Of a DNA stretch of 64,000 nt, positions 16,613 to 24,444 are shown piece after piece. Made by a program: the position numbers and the translations under genes. This DNA is from an uncultured Clostridia bacterium (GTDB taxonomy: Bacteria > Bacillota > Clostridia > Christensenellales > CAG-138). Each line of letters starts with the position of its first letter. Position 1 is the first letter of the stretch. The DNA lies in assembly GCA_946411635.1 (NCBI GenBank), contig CAMKES010000003.1, positions 92,112-156,111 on the forward strand, read 5' to 3'. The notes under the pieces are model-generated. The model was given only the letters and a program-made list of their open reading frames with translations, was not told where the DNA came from and made no database searches.

Positions 16613-17284
16613 ATGACGCTGTATCACGAACTGCTCGCGGTCAAAGACGACGCGTACCGCGCGCTTCAGACGAAGCTTGTTCCGAACGTCCCGCCGGAAA
16701 CGATCGTCGGCGTGCGGACGCCGGACCTCCGGCGCATCGCAAAGAACGTATCCGCGCGCGCGGACTGCGGCGCGTTTTTACGCGACCTTCCGCACCGGTA
16801 TTACGAGGAAAACCTGATCCACTTTTTCGTGCTCGCGGAGATCAAAGACTTCGACGCGTGCGTGCGGGGCGTGGAGGCGTTTCTGCCGTACGTCGACTGC
16901 TGGCCGGTCTCGGATCAGGCGACGCCGAAATCGTTCCGCAAAAACCGGGAAAAGCTGCTGCCGTACGTGAAAAACTGGATCGCGTCGGAGCGCGTGTACA
17001 CCGCGCGGTTCGGTCTCCGCATGCTGATGAACGAGTACCTCGACGCGGATTTCAAGCCGGAATACCTTGCGCTCGCCGCCGCGAAAACGGGGGAGGACTA
17101 CTACCTCAAAATGATGATCGCCTGGTATTTCGCGACCGCGCTCGCGAAGCAGTACGACGCCGCGCTCCCGTATCTCGAACGCCGCCGTCTGGACGATTGG
17201 ACGCACAAAAAGACGATCCGGAAGGCGCTCGAAAGCTTCCGCGTCCCGGACGAACACAAGGCGTACCTGCGCACCCTGCGGTAA
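16613..17284 (+). CDS. DNA alkylation repair protein (AlkD-like HEAT-repeat)
   Basis: A 223-residue all-helical protein of the AlkC/AlkD-type DNA glycosylase family, which removes N3- or N7-alkylated purines by wrapping DNA in HEAT-like repeats. Recognisable are GVRTPDLRRIAK near 33-44, YYEENLIHFFVLAEIKDFD near 64-82, WPVSDQATPKSFRKN near 100-114 and AWYFATALAKQYD near 172-184. The ATG at 16613 has GGGGAGG nine bases upstream. It sits between tyrS and the queuosine transporter without an obvious promoter of its own. Confidence 0.88.
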   Translation: MTLYHELLAVKDDAYRALQTKLVPNVPPETIVGVRTPDLRRIAKNVSARADCGAFLRDLPHRYYEENLIHFFVLAEIKDFDACVRGVEAFLPYVDCWPVSDQATPKSFRKNREKLLPYVKNWIASERVYTARFGLRMLMNEYLDADFKPEYLALAAAKTGEDYYLKMMIAWYFATALAKQYDAALPYLERRRLDDWTHKKTIRKALESFRVPDEHKAYLRTLR

Positions 17285-17302
17285 GGGGATCCTCTCTTTT
17301 TC

Positions 17303-17331
17303 TTGCTTTTTTTCGCGCGCTGTGATATGAT
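17303..17331 (+). promoter_or_regulatory. promoter of the VUT transporter / SDR operon
   Basis: TTGCTT (17303-17308), 17-base spacer, TATGAT (17326-17331), just upstream of the riboswitch. Confidence 0.65.
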
Positions 17332-17357
17332 GCTCTTCGTCCCGATGCGGACGCAAA

Positions 17358-17394
17358 CGGTGTCTCTTGGCAACCACCGCAAAAAAACAAGGAG
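17358..17394 (+). promoter_or_regulatory. preQ1-I riboswitch (translational)
   Basis: The leader folds as the compact class I preQ1 aptamer. P1 is CGGTG (17358-17362) with CACCG (17375-17379). Loop 1 is 17363-17374 and contains CTTG (17366-17369). An A-rich tail (17381-17387) is followed by CAAG (17388-17391), which can pair with CTTG to make the H-type pseudoknot. The loop positions UC at the start and AACC before the P1 3' strand match the known aptamer, with C17374 as the expected preQ1-pairing base. The tail runs directly into GGAG (17391-17394), so ligand binding would hide the ribosome site of the transporter gene. The downstream gene belongs to the queuosine-precursor transporter family, which supports the call. 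Confidence 0.82.
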
Positions 17395-17406
17395 CGTATT
17401 TTTCCC

Positions 17407-18126
17407 GTGAAAAAAGCAATTTCCGAATTCCGTTCCATGCTGAAGACCGTCCCGCCCGTGCTTCTGACCCTGACCGTTCTGGCGATCGTCGGCATGAATC
17501 TTCTCGCGAACAAAAGCATCGACACCGGTCTCGACTGGCTCGCGCTCGACTGCGGATTCATCCTTTCGTGGCTCGTGTTTCTGACGATGGACGTGCTCAC
17601 GCACTGCTACGGTCCGCGCGCCGCGACGCTGTTCTCGATCTTCGCGCTCGTGCTGAACCTCTTTATGGCTGGGATCTTCTTCGTTGCAAGCCGCATCCCG
17701 GGCGTGTGGGGCGAAAGCTTCGTCGAGGGCAGCGAACAGGTGATCAATTCCGCGCTGAACAACACCTTCGGCGGCACGTGGTACGTGATCGTCGGAAGCT
17801 CCGCGGCGTTTCTGACGTCCGCGGTGGTCAACAACTTCCTGAACTACGGCATCGGAAAGCTTCTGAAGAGCGACGAGGGCTTCGGGCGGTTCGCGCTGCG
17901 CTCGTACGTGTCCACGTGCGTCGCGCAGTTCGTCGACAATCTCGTGTTCGCGCTGCTCGTCGGGCGCATCTTCTTCGGCTGGTCGCTTCTGCAGTGCACG
18001 ACCTGCGCGGCGACCGGCGCGGTCGCGGAGCTGGCGTTCGAGATCCTGTTCTCGCCGCTCGGCTACCGGATCGCAAAGCGCATCAAGCGGCGTCAGGCCG
18101 CGGAATGGGAGGCAAAAACGGCATGA
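17407..18126 (+). CDS. VUT-family (YhhQ/QPTR-like) queuosine-precursor transporter
   Basis: A 239-residue membrane protein with about six hydrophobic segments, matching the VUT/YhhQ family that imports preQ0, preQ1 or queuine for queuosine-tRNA synthesis. Characteristic is SWLVFLTMDVLTHCYGPRAA near 58-77. A charged C-terminal tail follows RIAKRIKRR. The start is GTG at 17407, the first codon after AAGGAG that keeps the frame; the 12-base spacing is long. It lies behind a preQ1-I riboswitch and overlaps the SDR gene by four bases (ATGA). Role inferred from family and riboswitch together. Confidence 0.9.
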   Translation: MKKAISEFRSMLKTVPPVLLTLTVLAIVGMNLLANKSIDTGLDWLALDCGFILSWLVFLTMDVLTHCYGPRAATLFSIFALVLNLFMAGIFFVASRIPGVWGESFVEGSEQVINSALNNTFGGTWYVIVGSSAAFLTSAVVNNFLNYGIGKLLKSDEGFGRFALRSYVSTCVAQFVDNLVFALLVGRIFFGWSLLQCTTCAATGAVAELAFEILFSPLGYRIAKRIKRRQAAEWEAKTA

Positions 18127-18770
18127 ACGTTCTCATCACCGGCACGTCCCGCGGGATCGGCAGGGCGATCGCGGAGCGGTTCTTAACGGAAGGGCACGCG
18201 GTCTTCGGCGTCGATCTTTGTCCCGCGGCGATCGAACATCCCCGCTATACGCATTTCGTGCGCGACATCCGCGACGATTCGCCCTTCGACGTTCCCGCGC
18301 CGGAGATTCTGATCAACAACGCCGGCACGCTCGACGAATCCGACGCGATCGACGTGAACCTCACGGGCACGATCCGCTTTACGGAGCGGTTTTTGAGCGC
18401 GCCCGCGCTCCGCTCGATCCTGTTCATCGCGTCCGCTTCGGCGCGAAACGGCGCAGAGTTCCCGTACTACGTCGCGAGCAAGGCGGGGATCGTGGGCTAC
18501 ATGAAATATCTCGCAAACGCCCTGGGCGGGCGCGGCGTCACCGTGAACGCGATCTCGCCGGGCGGCGTCAAAACGCCCGCGAACGCGCACATCCTCGAAA
18601 GCGAAGCGCTGTACGCGGCGGTCAGAAACGAAACGCTGCTCGGAAAGTGGGCGGACGCGGACGAGATCGCGGCGCTGAGCTTCGCGCTGACCGTCGAAAA
18701 CCGGTCCGTCACCGGCGAGGACCTGCTCGTCGACAACGGCGAAATGCTGAAATCGAATTTTATCTGGTAA
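18123..18770 (+). CDS. short-chain dehydrogenase/reductase (SDR)
   Basis: A 215-residue NAD(P)-dependent oxidoreductase, slightly short for the classical SDR family. TGTSRGIG (6-13) is the cofactor loop, INNAG the structural motif, the catalytic Ser lies in IASASARNG and YYVASKAG supplies Tyr and Lys. ISPGGVKTPAN is the usual loop after the active site. The start overlaps the transporter stop, so it shares the riboswitch-controlled transcript. No queuosine gene of SDR type is known to me, so the link may be only positional. Confidence 0.88.
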   Translation: MNVLITGTSRGIGRAIAERFLTEGHAVFGVDLCPAAIEHPRYTHFVRDIRDDSPFDVPAPEILINNAGTLDESDAIDVNLTGTIRFTERFLSAPALRSILFIASASARNGAEFPYYVASKAGIVGYMKYLANALGGRGVTVNAISPGGVKTPANAHILESEALYAAVRNETLLGKWADADEIAALSFALTVENRSVTGEDLLVDNGEMLKSNFIW

Positions 18771-18775
18771 AATCG

Positions 18776-18798
18776 GGACGCCGTTCGGCGTCCTTTTT
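18776..18798 (+). terminator. terminator of the VUT / SDR operon
   Basis: GGACGCC stem (18776-18782) with GGCGTCC (18787-18793), loop GTTC, then T residues. Confidence 0.75.
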
Positions 18799-18811
18799 AT
18801 AAGGAGGAACC

Positions 18812-19237
18812 ATGGAATACAGACGATTCAACGACACGCTGCTCGTGCGCATCGACCGCGGCGAGGAGATTATCGAGAGCGTCCGCAAGGTTGCGGAACG
18901 GGAGAACGTTCGTCTTGCGAGCGTCGAAGCGCTCGGCGCGACCGACGATTTTACCGTCGGCGTGTACGACGCCGCGACGAAGCGGTACGATTCGAAAACC
19001 TTCACGGGTCCGCACGAGATCGTCTCCTTAACCGGCACGATCACAGAAAAGGACGGCGCGTTTTATCAGCATCTGCATTTGAGCGCAGGAAACGGGGATT
19101 GCGAGGTATTCGGGGGGCATCTGAACCGCGCGGTCGTTTCGGTCACCTGTGAGATGGTCATCCGCGTCCTTGACGGTGCGGTCGATCGCAGCCCCGATCC
19201 CGAAACCGGCGTCAATCTTCTGCGGTTTCCCGATTGA
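18812..19237 (+). CDS. PPC-domain (DUF296) protein
   Basis: A 141-residue protein of the plant-and-prokaryote-conserved (PPC) family, small trimeric proteins often called DNA-binding although the bacterial role is unclear. Visible hallmarks are the RIDRGEEIIES opening, SVEALGATDDFTVGVYD, and the conserved histidine strand YQHLHLSAGNGD followed by GGHL. AAGGAGGA precedes the ATG at 18812. A promoter for the next gene overlaps its last codons. Confidence 0.88.
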   Translation: MEYRRFNDTLLVRIDRGEEIIESVRKVAERENVRLASVEALGATDDFTVGVYDAATKRYDSKTFTGPHEIVSLTGTITEKDGAFYQHLHLSAGNGDCEVFGGHLNRAVVSVTCEMVIRVLDGAVDRSPDPETGVNLLRFPD

Positions 19238-19262
19238 AACCGCCGCATAACCGTGATATAAT
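19234..19262 (+). promoter_or_regulatory. promoter of the M3 peptidase gene
   Basis: TTGAAA (19234-19239, over the previous stop codon), 17-base spacer, TATAAT (19257-19262). Confidence 0.8.
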
Positions 19263-19314
19263 TCTATTTTGAGCAGACGCCGCAGAACCGCGGCGCAAAG
19301 GAAAGGAGCACCCC

Positions 19315-21018
19315 ATGAAATTTTCCGAAATGCCTTATAAGAGACCCGACCCCGAAGCGCTCATCAAGCGCGTGCAGGAGCTGACCGAACAGCTCAAAAA
19401 CGCAAAGAGCTATGAAGAAGCGAAGGCCGTCTTCCTCGCGTACGAGGAGGAGGAAAAGGCAAGCGACACAATGGCGTCGCTGGCGTACATCCGCCATTCG
19501 ATCGACACGCGCGACGCATTCTACGACGGCGAGATCGAGTTCTGGGACGAATTCGGACCGGAGATCGAGGAATACGCGCAGGAATGGCTCGAAGCGATGC
19601 TCGCGTCGCCCTTCCGCAAGGACTTCGAGGCCGAGTACGGCGACCTGCTGTTCGTGAACGCCGAGATCGAAAAGAAGACCTTCTCGCCCGAGATCATCGG
19701 GGACATGCAGAAGGAGAACGAGCTCGTCACCGAATACGACAAGCTGATCGCCTCCGCGCAGATCCCGTTCGAGGGCGGCGTCTATACGCTGTCCCAGCTC
19801 ACGCCGTTCAAGACCGACGCCGACGACGCAAGACGCCTTGCGGCGTGGAAGGCCGAGGGCAAGTGGTACAAGGAGAACCAGGCGCGGCTCGATTCGCTCT
19901 ACGACGAGCTCGTGCATCTGCGCGACGCGATGGGCAGAAAGCTCGGCTACGACGGCTACACGCAGCTCGGCTACTACCGCATGACGCGCAACTGCTACAC
20001 CAAGGAGGACGTTGAAAAGTTCCGCGCCGCGGTACGGAAGTACCTCGTGCCGGTCGCGGATTCCATCATGCGCGAACAGGCGAAGCGCCTCAATAAGGAC
20101 TATCCGCTGTCGTTTGCGGACGCCGCGCTCGATTTCCGGAGCGGCAACCCGCGTCCCGTGGGCACGGCGGAGGACATCCTGAACGAGGGACAGAAGTTCT
20201 ACGACGCGCTCTCGCCCGAAACGAGCGAATTCTTCCGCACGATGCGCGAGGAGGAGCTCATGGACGTGCTCTCCACCGAGGGCAAGGAGGGCGGCGGCTA
20301 TCAGACCGATCTCGCCGCGTATGAGCGTCCGTTCATCTTCGCGAACTTCAACGGCACGCAGGGCGACGTCGAGGTCGTCACGCACGAGGCGGGCCACGCG
20401 TTCGCGTACTGGATGAACCGCAAGCGCGTTCCGAGCGAGTACATCGGGCCGAGCGCGGAGGCGTGCGAGGTCCACTCGATGAGCATGGAGTTCTTCGGCT
20501 GGATGAACGCGGACGGCTTCTTCGGTCCCGACGCGAGAAAGTTCAAGTACAGCCATCTGGCGGGCGCGCTGACCTTCATTCCGTACGGCACGATGGTCGA
20601 CCACTTCCAGCACATCGTCTACGAAAAGCCGGACATGACGCCCGCGGAGCGCCACGCCGAATGGAAGCGCCTGCTCGGCGTCTATATGCCGTGGATGAAG
20701 CTCGACGGCGAGATCCCGTTCTACAGCGAGGGCGAGGGCTGGCAGCGGCAGAGCCACATCTACGAGGTCCCGTTCTACTACATCGACTACTGCTTCGCGC
20801 AGGCGGTTGCGCTCGAGTTCTGGGCGATGATCCAGAAGGACCGCGACGACGCGTGGAAGCACTATATGGCGTACACGAAGCAGGGCGGCAGCCGCACGTT
20901 CGTCGGTCTTCTGCAGCACGCAAACCTCCGCACCCCGTTCGACGAGGCGTGCCTGCGCGAGGTCTGCGAGACCGCCACCAAGTGGCTGAACGGCTTCGAC
21001 CTCACCGGCATCGAATAA
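19315..21018 (+). CDS. M3-family oligoendopeptidase
   Basis: Cytosolic zinc metallopeptidase of 567 residues that cuts short peptides. The HExxH zinc motif is H357-E-A-G-H361 (VTHEAGHAFAYW). The third ligand is expected in the EVHSMSMEFF segment about 28 residues later. An FANFNGTQGD stretch before the motif and a HIYEVPFYYIDYCFAQ helix after it are typical of the clostridial M3B branch. AAAGGAG lies nine bases before the ATG. No signal peptide. A second, more PepF-like M3 enzyme is encoded at 43190-45004. Monocistronic with its own promoter and terminator. Confidence 0.93.
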   Translation: MKFSEMPYKRPDPEALIKRVQELTEQLKNAKSYEEAKAVFLAYEEEEKASDTMASLAYIRHSIDTRDAFYDGEIEFWDEFGPEIEEYAQEWLEAMLASPFRKDFEAEYGDLLFVNAEIEKKTFSPEIIGDMQKENELVTEYDKLIASAQIPFEGGVYTLSQLTPFKTDADDARRLAAWKAEGKWYKENQARLDSLYDELVHLRDAMGRKLGYDGYTQLGYYRMTRNCYTKEDVEKFRAAVRKYLVPVADSIMREQAKRLNKDYPLSFADAALDFRSGNPRPVGTAEDILNEGQKFYDALSPETSEFFRTMREEELMDVLSTEGKEGGGYQTDLAAYERPFIFANFNGTQGDVEVVTHEAGHAFAYWMNRKRVPSEYIGPSAEACEVHSMSMEFFGWMNADGFFGPDARKFKYSHLAGALTFIPYGTMVDHFQHIVYEKPDMTPAERHAEWKRLLGVYMPWMKLDGEIPFYSEGEGWQRQSHIYEVPFYYIDYCFAQAVALEFWAMIQKDRDDAWKHYMAYTKQGGSRTFVGLLQHANLRTPFDEACLREVCETATKWLNGFDLTGIE

Positions 21019-21030
21019 GCGAAACAAACC

Positions 21031-21064
21031 AAAAAACTCCCGACGCACGGTCGGGAGTTTTTTC
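21031..21064. terminator. bidirectional terminator
   Basis: Twelve-base stem (AAAACTCCCGAC with GTCGGGAGTTTT, loop GCAC) with A and T runs on both sides. Confidence 0.9.
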
Positions 21065-21071
21065 ATTCGGA

Positions 21072-21176
21072 TCAGTCCCCGGATTTCGCGCCGGAAACGG
21101 ACAGAAGCGCCTGCGCCGCCGCGTCGGGCGCGGCAGGCAGCAGAGCGGCAAGCGTCAACGCAATCGGCTTTTTCAT
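21072..21176 (-). pseudogene. truncated duplicate of the neighbouring exported-protein gene (signal peptide only)
   Basis: A 34-codon frame, MKKPIALTLAALLPAAPD onward, ending VSGAKSGD. It has a GAAAGGAACCC ribosome site. Its 5' flank and signal-peptide region match the intact gene at 21291-22010 (same GAAAGGAA-TCC-G site, MKK-ALLL core and VSG motif), but the mature body is missing. It probably arose by tandem duplication and deletion. It could still express a tiny exported peptide; that is unproven. Confidence 0.6.
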
Positions 21177-21295
21177 TCGGGTTCCTTTCACGCTGCCGCG
21201 CGGGCAGCTTGTTCTTCCCGTCAATTCTATCACAAAACGGGCGGATCGGTCACGCATTTTTGGAAAAACGCGGACCGCTTTATCGGATCATTACC
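21174..21295. repeat. duplicated 5' unit, copy 1
   Basis: About 120 bases that align with 22008-22135: start codon, ribosome site, a GCGGATCGGT segment, a TTTTTGGAAAAA run and CGGACCGCTTTAT. The match is interrupted by small differences, so the duplication is not recent. Confidence 0.6.
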
Positions 21296-22010
21296 GGTCG
21301 TCGGCGCACAGATCGCCGTATGAGAAATCATACAGGGGCTCGAGCAGTTCCGTCGTGCCGTCAAGCTTTTCCCAGACGTACACGAACGCGTAGCGCGGTT
21401 CCGCGCCGGGTTCGTCGGGCGTGACTCTGCAGAGGATGCAGCGGTTCAGCCCCGCCACGACCTGCGTGCCGACGTTCACGAGCGGCTCGTACGACGCGCC
21501 CGACAGGCTTTCGACCGCTTCATAGAAGCGCAGTGCCATCTCGTCGGTGATCGCGGGATCCTCCGCGTACGTCCAGCCGCCTGTCACGGCCTCGGTCGGC
21601 GTCATCGGCCGCGTGCAGCCTTCGTTCGGAACGATCGGCATCTCCGCGCCGTTCAGCAGCTTCGCGCCGCCTTCGGCGTCGACGGAAACGAACATCAGCA
21701 TCATCGCGGGCTTCGCGTCCGGCATCACGGCGGTGCGCTGCGTCAGGATGCAGTAAACGGTCCGGTCCTCAGCGGTTTCGGTTCCGAGCAGGGCGAACGG
21801 CCGGTACGAAACGCCGTCGACCTCGCCGATCGCTTTCCGGAAGATTTCCGCGACGTCGGCGGGCAGTTCGGCGGTCTTCGCGTTTTCCCATGTGGGACCG
21901 GGTTCCAGTACTCCGACGATCACGTTCGGGTCGTTCGCGGTTTTCGCGGCGCACGCAACGCCGGAAACGAGAAGCAGGGAGCAGAGAAGCAGGGCAAACA
22001 GTTTCTTCAT
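21291..22010 (-). CDS. small exported protein, possibly a lipoprotein (unknown function)
   Basis: A 239-residue protein with a clear signal peptide (MKKLFALLLCSLLLVSGVACAA). Cys20 could be a lipidation site, although the -3 residue is Gly rather than Leu, so signal peptidase I cleavage after ACA is also possible. The mature part has two similar halves of about 100 residues (ISDE-style helix with VDGVSYRPFALLGTETAEDRTVYCILTQ, and LSGASYEPLVNVGTQVVAGLNRCILCRV), suggesting an internal duplication. I recognise no named domain. A ribosome site GAAAGGAA precedes the ATG at 22010. It is divergent from the eIF2B-like gene. Confidence 0.8.
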   Translation of the reverse strand: MKKLFALLLCSLLLVSGVACAAKTANDPNVIVGVLEPGPTWENAKTAELPADVAEIFRKAIGEVDGVSYRPFALLGTETAEDRTVYCILTQRTAVMPDAKPAMMLMFVSVDAEGGAKLLNGAEMPIVPNEGCTRPMTPTEAVTGGWTYAEDPAITDEMALRFYEAVESLSGASYEPLVNVGTQVVAGLNRCILCRVTPDEPGAEPRYAFVYVWEKLDGTTELLEPLYDFSYGDLCADDR

Positions 22011-22135
22011 ACGGATTCCTTTCGCGCCGCCCGGGGGACGGCTTTTTCTTTCTGACAAGTATACCGCAAAGCGCGCGGATCGGTTGCACGTTTTTGAAAA
22101 AATCGTGGACACGGACGCGGATCGGCTTTATAATC
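22008..22135. repeat. duplicated 5' unit, copy 2
   Basis: Intact counterpart of 21174-21295. It includes the start of the exported-protein gene and the divergent promoter of the eIF2B-like gene. Confidence 0.6.
22106..22134 (+). promoter_or_regulatory. promoter of the eIF2B/MtnA-like gene
   Basis: TGGACA (22106-22111), 17-base spacer, TATAAT (22129-22134). Confidence 0.8.
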
Positions 22136-22153
22136 AAAGCAAAGGAGAACGCG

Positions 22154-23209
22154 ATGCAACGACCCGATCACGATCTGGCATTCCTGCTGCAATACGAAAA
22201 CGTCGCCTGGTACGAGGACGGCGCGGTGCGCATTCTGGACCGCCGCCGCTATCCGCGGACGGTCTCGTTCGTCACGTGCCGGGATCACCGCGCGGTCGCG
22301 CAGGCGATCAAAGACATGGTCACGCAGAGCGCGGGTCCGTATCCGGCGGCGGCGATGGGCATGGCGCTCGCGGCGTACGAATGCCGGAACGAAAGCGAGG
22401 AAGCGCAGCGCGCGTATCTGGCGGCCGCCGCAAAACGCCTTTCGAACGCGCGTCCCACGACGGCGAAGCGCATGGCGCGCGTATGCGAGACCATGCTCGA
22501 AGCGGCGGACGCGGCGTGGCGATCCGGCGGGCGGGTCGACGAGGCGATCAGACGCCGCGCGATCGAGGCGAACGACCGCCGGTATCTTAGGATCGAACGG
22601 ATCGCAAAGAACCTTGCGGACCTGTTCCCGCAGAACGGCACGATCCTGACGCAGTGCTTTGCGGAAACGGTCGTGGGCATGATGCTCCGCGAGGCGAGAT
22701 CGAGGGGGATCTCGCTCCGCATCTTCTGTCCCGAAACGCGGCCGTATTTCCAGGGCGCGCGGCTGACCGCGACCGTGTGCTATGAGATGGGCTTCGACGT
22801 GACCGTCATCACGGACAATATGCCTGCGTTCGTGATGCAGCGCGAGCACGTGGACCTGTTCACCTCGGCGGCGGACGCGATCACGATGGACGGGTACGTC
22901 GTCAACAAGGTCGGCACGTTCCAGATCGCGATCGCGGCGAAGCACCTCGGCGTGCCGTACTACGTCACCGGCGTGCCGGACACGGTGCATCCGTCGATCA
23001 AAGACGTGTCCATCGAGATGCGCGATCCCGCGTTCGTGCTCGAGGCGATGGGCGTGAAAACCGCGCGCGACGGGGTAAAGGGGTACTATCCGGCGTTCGA
23101 CGTCACGCCGCCGGAGCTCATCGCGGGCGTCGTGACGGACAGGGGGATCTTAAGCCCGTTCGCGCTTTCGGAATACGGCGCGAACGAGGCGTACGAAGTT
23201 GTGGTTTGA
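22154..23209 (+). CDS. eIF2B alpha/MtnA-family sugar-phosphate isomerase-like protein
   Basis: A 351-residue protein of the MtnA / ribose-1,5-bisphosphate isomerase / eIF2B-alpha superfamily. The catalytic-Cys region NGTILTQCFAE (about 157-167), the ETRPYFQGARLTA segment and the ITDNMPAFVM loop correspond to the methylthioribose-1-phosphate isomerase core. DGYVVNKVGTFQIAIAAKHLGVPYYV carries the conserved Asn-Lys. The N-terminal 100 residues are less typical. AAAGGAG precedes the ATG at 22154. No methionine-salvage genes are near, so the exact sugar phosphate is open. Two small downstream genes follow closely (spacings 19 and 12 bases). Confidence 0.82.
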   Translation: MQRPDHDLAFLLQYENVAWYEDGAVRILDRRRYPRTVSFVTCRDHRAVAQAIKDMVTQSAGPYPAAAMGMALAAYECRNESEEAQRAYLAAAAKRLSNARPTTAKRMARVCETMLEAADAAWRSGGRVDEAIRRRAIEANDRRYLRIERIAKNLADLFPQNGTILTQCFAETVVGMMLREARSRGISLRIFCPETRPYFQGARLTATVCYEMGFDVTVITDNMPAFVMQREHVDLFTSAADAITMDGYVVNKVGTFQIAIAAKHLGVPYYVTGVPDTVHPSIKDVSIEMRDPAFVLEAMGVKTARDGVKGYYPAFDVTPPELIAGVVTDRGILSPFALSEYGANEAYEVVV

Positions 23210-23228
23210 CCGGGAAGGGAGTTGAAAA

Positions 23229-23570
23229 ATGGCAACGATCAACGTATACGAACAATACTTTGCGGCGGACTGCGTCGCGAACAGCATCAACCGCCACGGC
23301 GCGCTGGTCATGCTGACCGTCACGTCGGAGGACGGAAACGTCCGCTACGAGGCGGCGGTGACGTTCTTCCCGCACATCGACGAGAACGATTTTGCGGTGT
23401 CGTACGACGCGTATTTTTCCGACGTGCTGTACGACGCGCCGGGCAGACGCTCGAAAAAGCGCGAGGCGCAGCTCCTCGAAACGCTGCGCGAGGATATCGA
23501 CGTGCTCGCCGCGCAGGCGAACGCGGTGATCTACTGGGACCGCCCCTTGCGCGAGGCAAGGTTCGGTTAG
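23229..23570 (+). CDS. conserved hypothetical protein
   Basis: A 113-residue soluble protein that I do not recognise. It is rich in beta-strand pattern (NRHGALVMLTVTSEDGNVRYEA) with an acidic middle (DENDFAVSYDAYFSDVLYD) and a helical C-terminus (SKKREAQLLETLREDIDVLAAQAN). No signal peptide, membrane segment or cysteine motif. AAGGGAG precedes the ATG. It is probably co-transcribed between the eIF2B-like gene and the LOG gene. Confidence 0.7.
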   Translation: MATINVYEQYFAADCVANSINRHGALVMLTVTSEDGNVRYEAAVTFFPHIDENDFAVSYDAYFSDVLYDAPGRRSKKREAQLLETLREDIDVLAAQANAVIYWDRPLREARFG

Positions 23571-23582
23571 TCGGAGGGCGGC

Positions 23583-24176
23583 ATGAACGTAACGGTCTAT
23601 CTCGGTTCGACGTTCGGAAACGATCCGTCCCTGCTTGACGCGGTGCGCGAGCTCGGCACGTGGATCGGCAGTCACGGACATTCGCTCGTGTACGGCGGTT
23701 CGAGGTGCGGGCTCATGGGACAGCTTGCGGAGAGCGTGCTGCGATCCGGCGGCAAAGTCACCGGCGTGGAGCCGCAGTTCTTCGTCGACGCGGGGTTCGT
23801 GTACGACGCGATCACGAAGCTGTACGTCACGAAGGACATGTCCGAGCGCAAGGCGAAGATGATCGAGCTCGGCGACGCGTTCATCGCATTCCCGGGCGGC
23901 ACCGGCACGCTCGAGGAGATCGCGGAGATCATGAGCAAGGTCGCCCTGCATCATCTTTCCGCGCCGTGCATCCTCTACGATCTGAACGGCTACTACGAGG
24001 GCATGCGGATCCTGCTCGACAAAATGCTCGAAAAGGAGCTCTGCACCGAGGAAAAGCTCGCGGGCGTGCGCTTTGCGGCCTCGCTCAAAGAGATCGAATC
24101 GATCCTGTCGGAATGGAGCCCTCTCCCTGAACAGAGCGCGTCGCCTTCGGGCGCCGGTTCCAAGCCTTCTCCTTGA
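23583..24176 (+). CDS. LOG-family protein (nucleoside 5'-monophosphate phosphoribohydrolase-like)
   Basis: A 197-residue protein of the LOG / YvdD family, which in characterised members removes ribose 5-phosphate from cytokinin-type or other nucleotides. Motifs are LVYGGSRCGLMG (35-46) and PGGTGTLEE (105-113), the nucleotide-binding PGGxGTxxE signature. Start with GGAGGG upstream. The last 19 residues (SPLPEQSASPSGAGSKPSP) are low complexity and are encoded by a dispersed repeat whose hairpin loop supplies the stop codon, so the natural C-terminus has been replaced. Confidence 0.9.
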   Translation: MNVTVYLGSTFGNDPSLLDAVRELGTWIGSHGHSLVYGGSRCGLMGQLAESVLRSGGKVTGVEPQFFVDAGFVYDAITKLYVTKDMSERKAKMIELGDAFIAFPGGTGTLEEIAEIMSKVALHHLSAPCILYDLNGYYEGMRILLDKMLEKELCTEEKLAGVRFAASLKEIESILSEWSPLPEQSASPSGAGSKPSP

Positions 24177-24212
24177 GGAGAAGGTGTCGCCGTCAGGCGA
24201 CGGATGAGGTGT
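24165..24212. repeat. dispersed two-hairpin repeat, copy A
   Basis: Hairpin 1 CCTTCTCC-TTGA-GGAGAAGG (24165-24184), hairpin 2 GTCGCC-GTCA-GGCGAC (about 24187-24202), then GATGAGGTG. It overlaps the 3' end of the LOG gene. Same architecture as copies at 40046 and 56917. Confidence 0.8.
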
Positions 24213-24288
24213 CTTCCCCCGAAATTGTAACACCTTTGCCTTCCGGTTTGTCTTATAAACGAAAAGACAAATCGGGAGGCGTTTTTGC

Positions 24289-24405
24289 ATGGACGGATAC
24301 ACGTTCGCTTCCGCCGACGGCGCGGCGGTATTCGGCGTTCTGATCTTCGGCGGGCTTTTCGCGTTTCTGCTTGCCGCCGCGGCGATCGTCCGCCGCCGGA
24401 AATAA
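24289..24405 (+). CDS. 38-residue single-pass membrane microprotein
   Basis: MDGYTFASADGAAVFGV leads into one hydrophobic helix (about residues 13-34) and ends with a basic RRRK tail, giving an N-out, C-in topology by the positive-inside rule. GGGAGG lies nine bases before the ATG, and a perfect terminator starts at the stop codon. A TATAAA box (24254-24259) lies upstream without a clear -35. The tight framing by a ribosome site and terminator argues that it is a real gene. Function unknown. Confidence 0.68.
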   Translation: MDGYTFASADGAAVFGVLIFGGLFAFLLAAAAIVRRRK

Positions 24406-24434
24406 AAAAGATCCCCGCGCGGGGATCTTTTTTG
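24404..24434. terminator. bidirectional terminator
   Basis: Perfect AAAAAAGATCCCC / GGGGATCTTTTTT stem with loop GCGC, serving the microprotein and the convergent dehydrogenase gene. Confidence 0.92.
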
Positions 24435-24444
24435 ATGCGGATCG

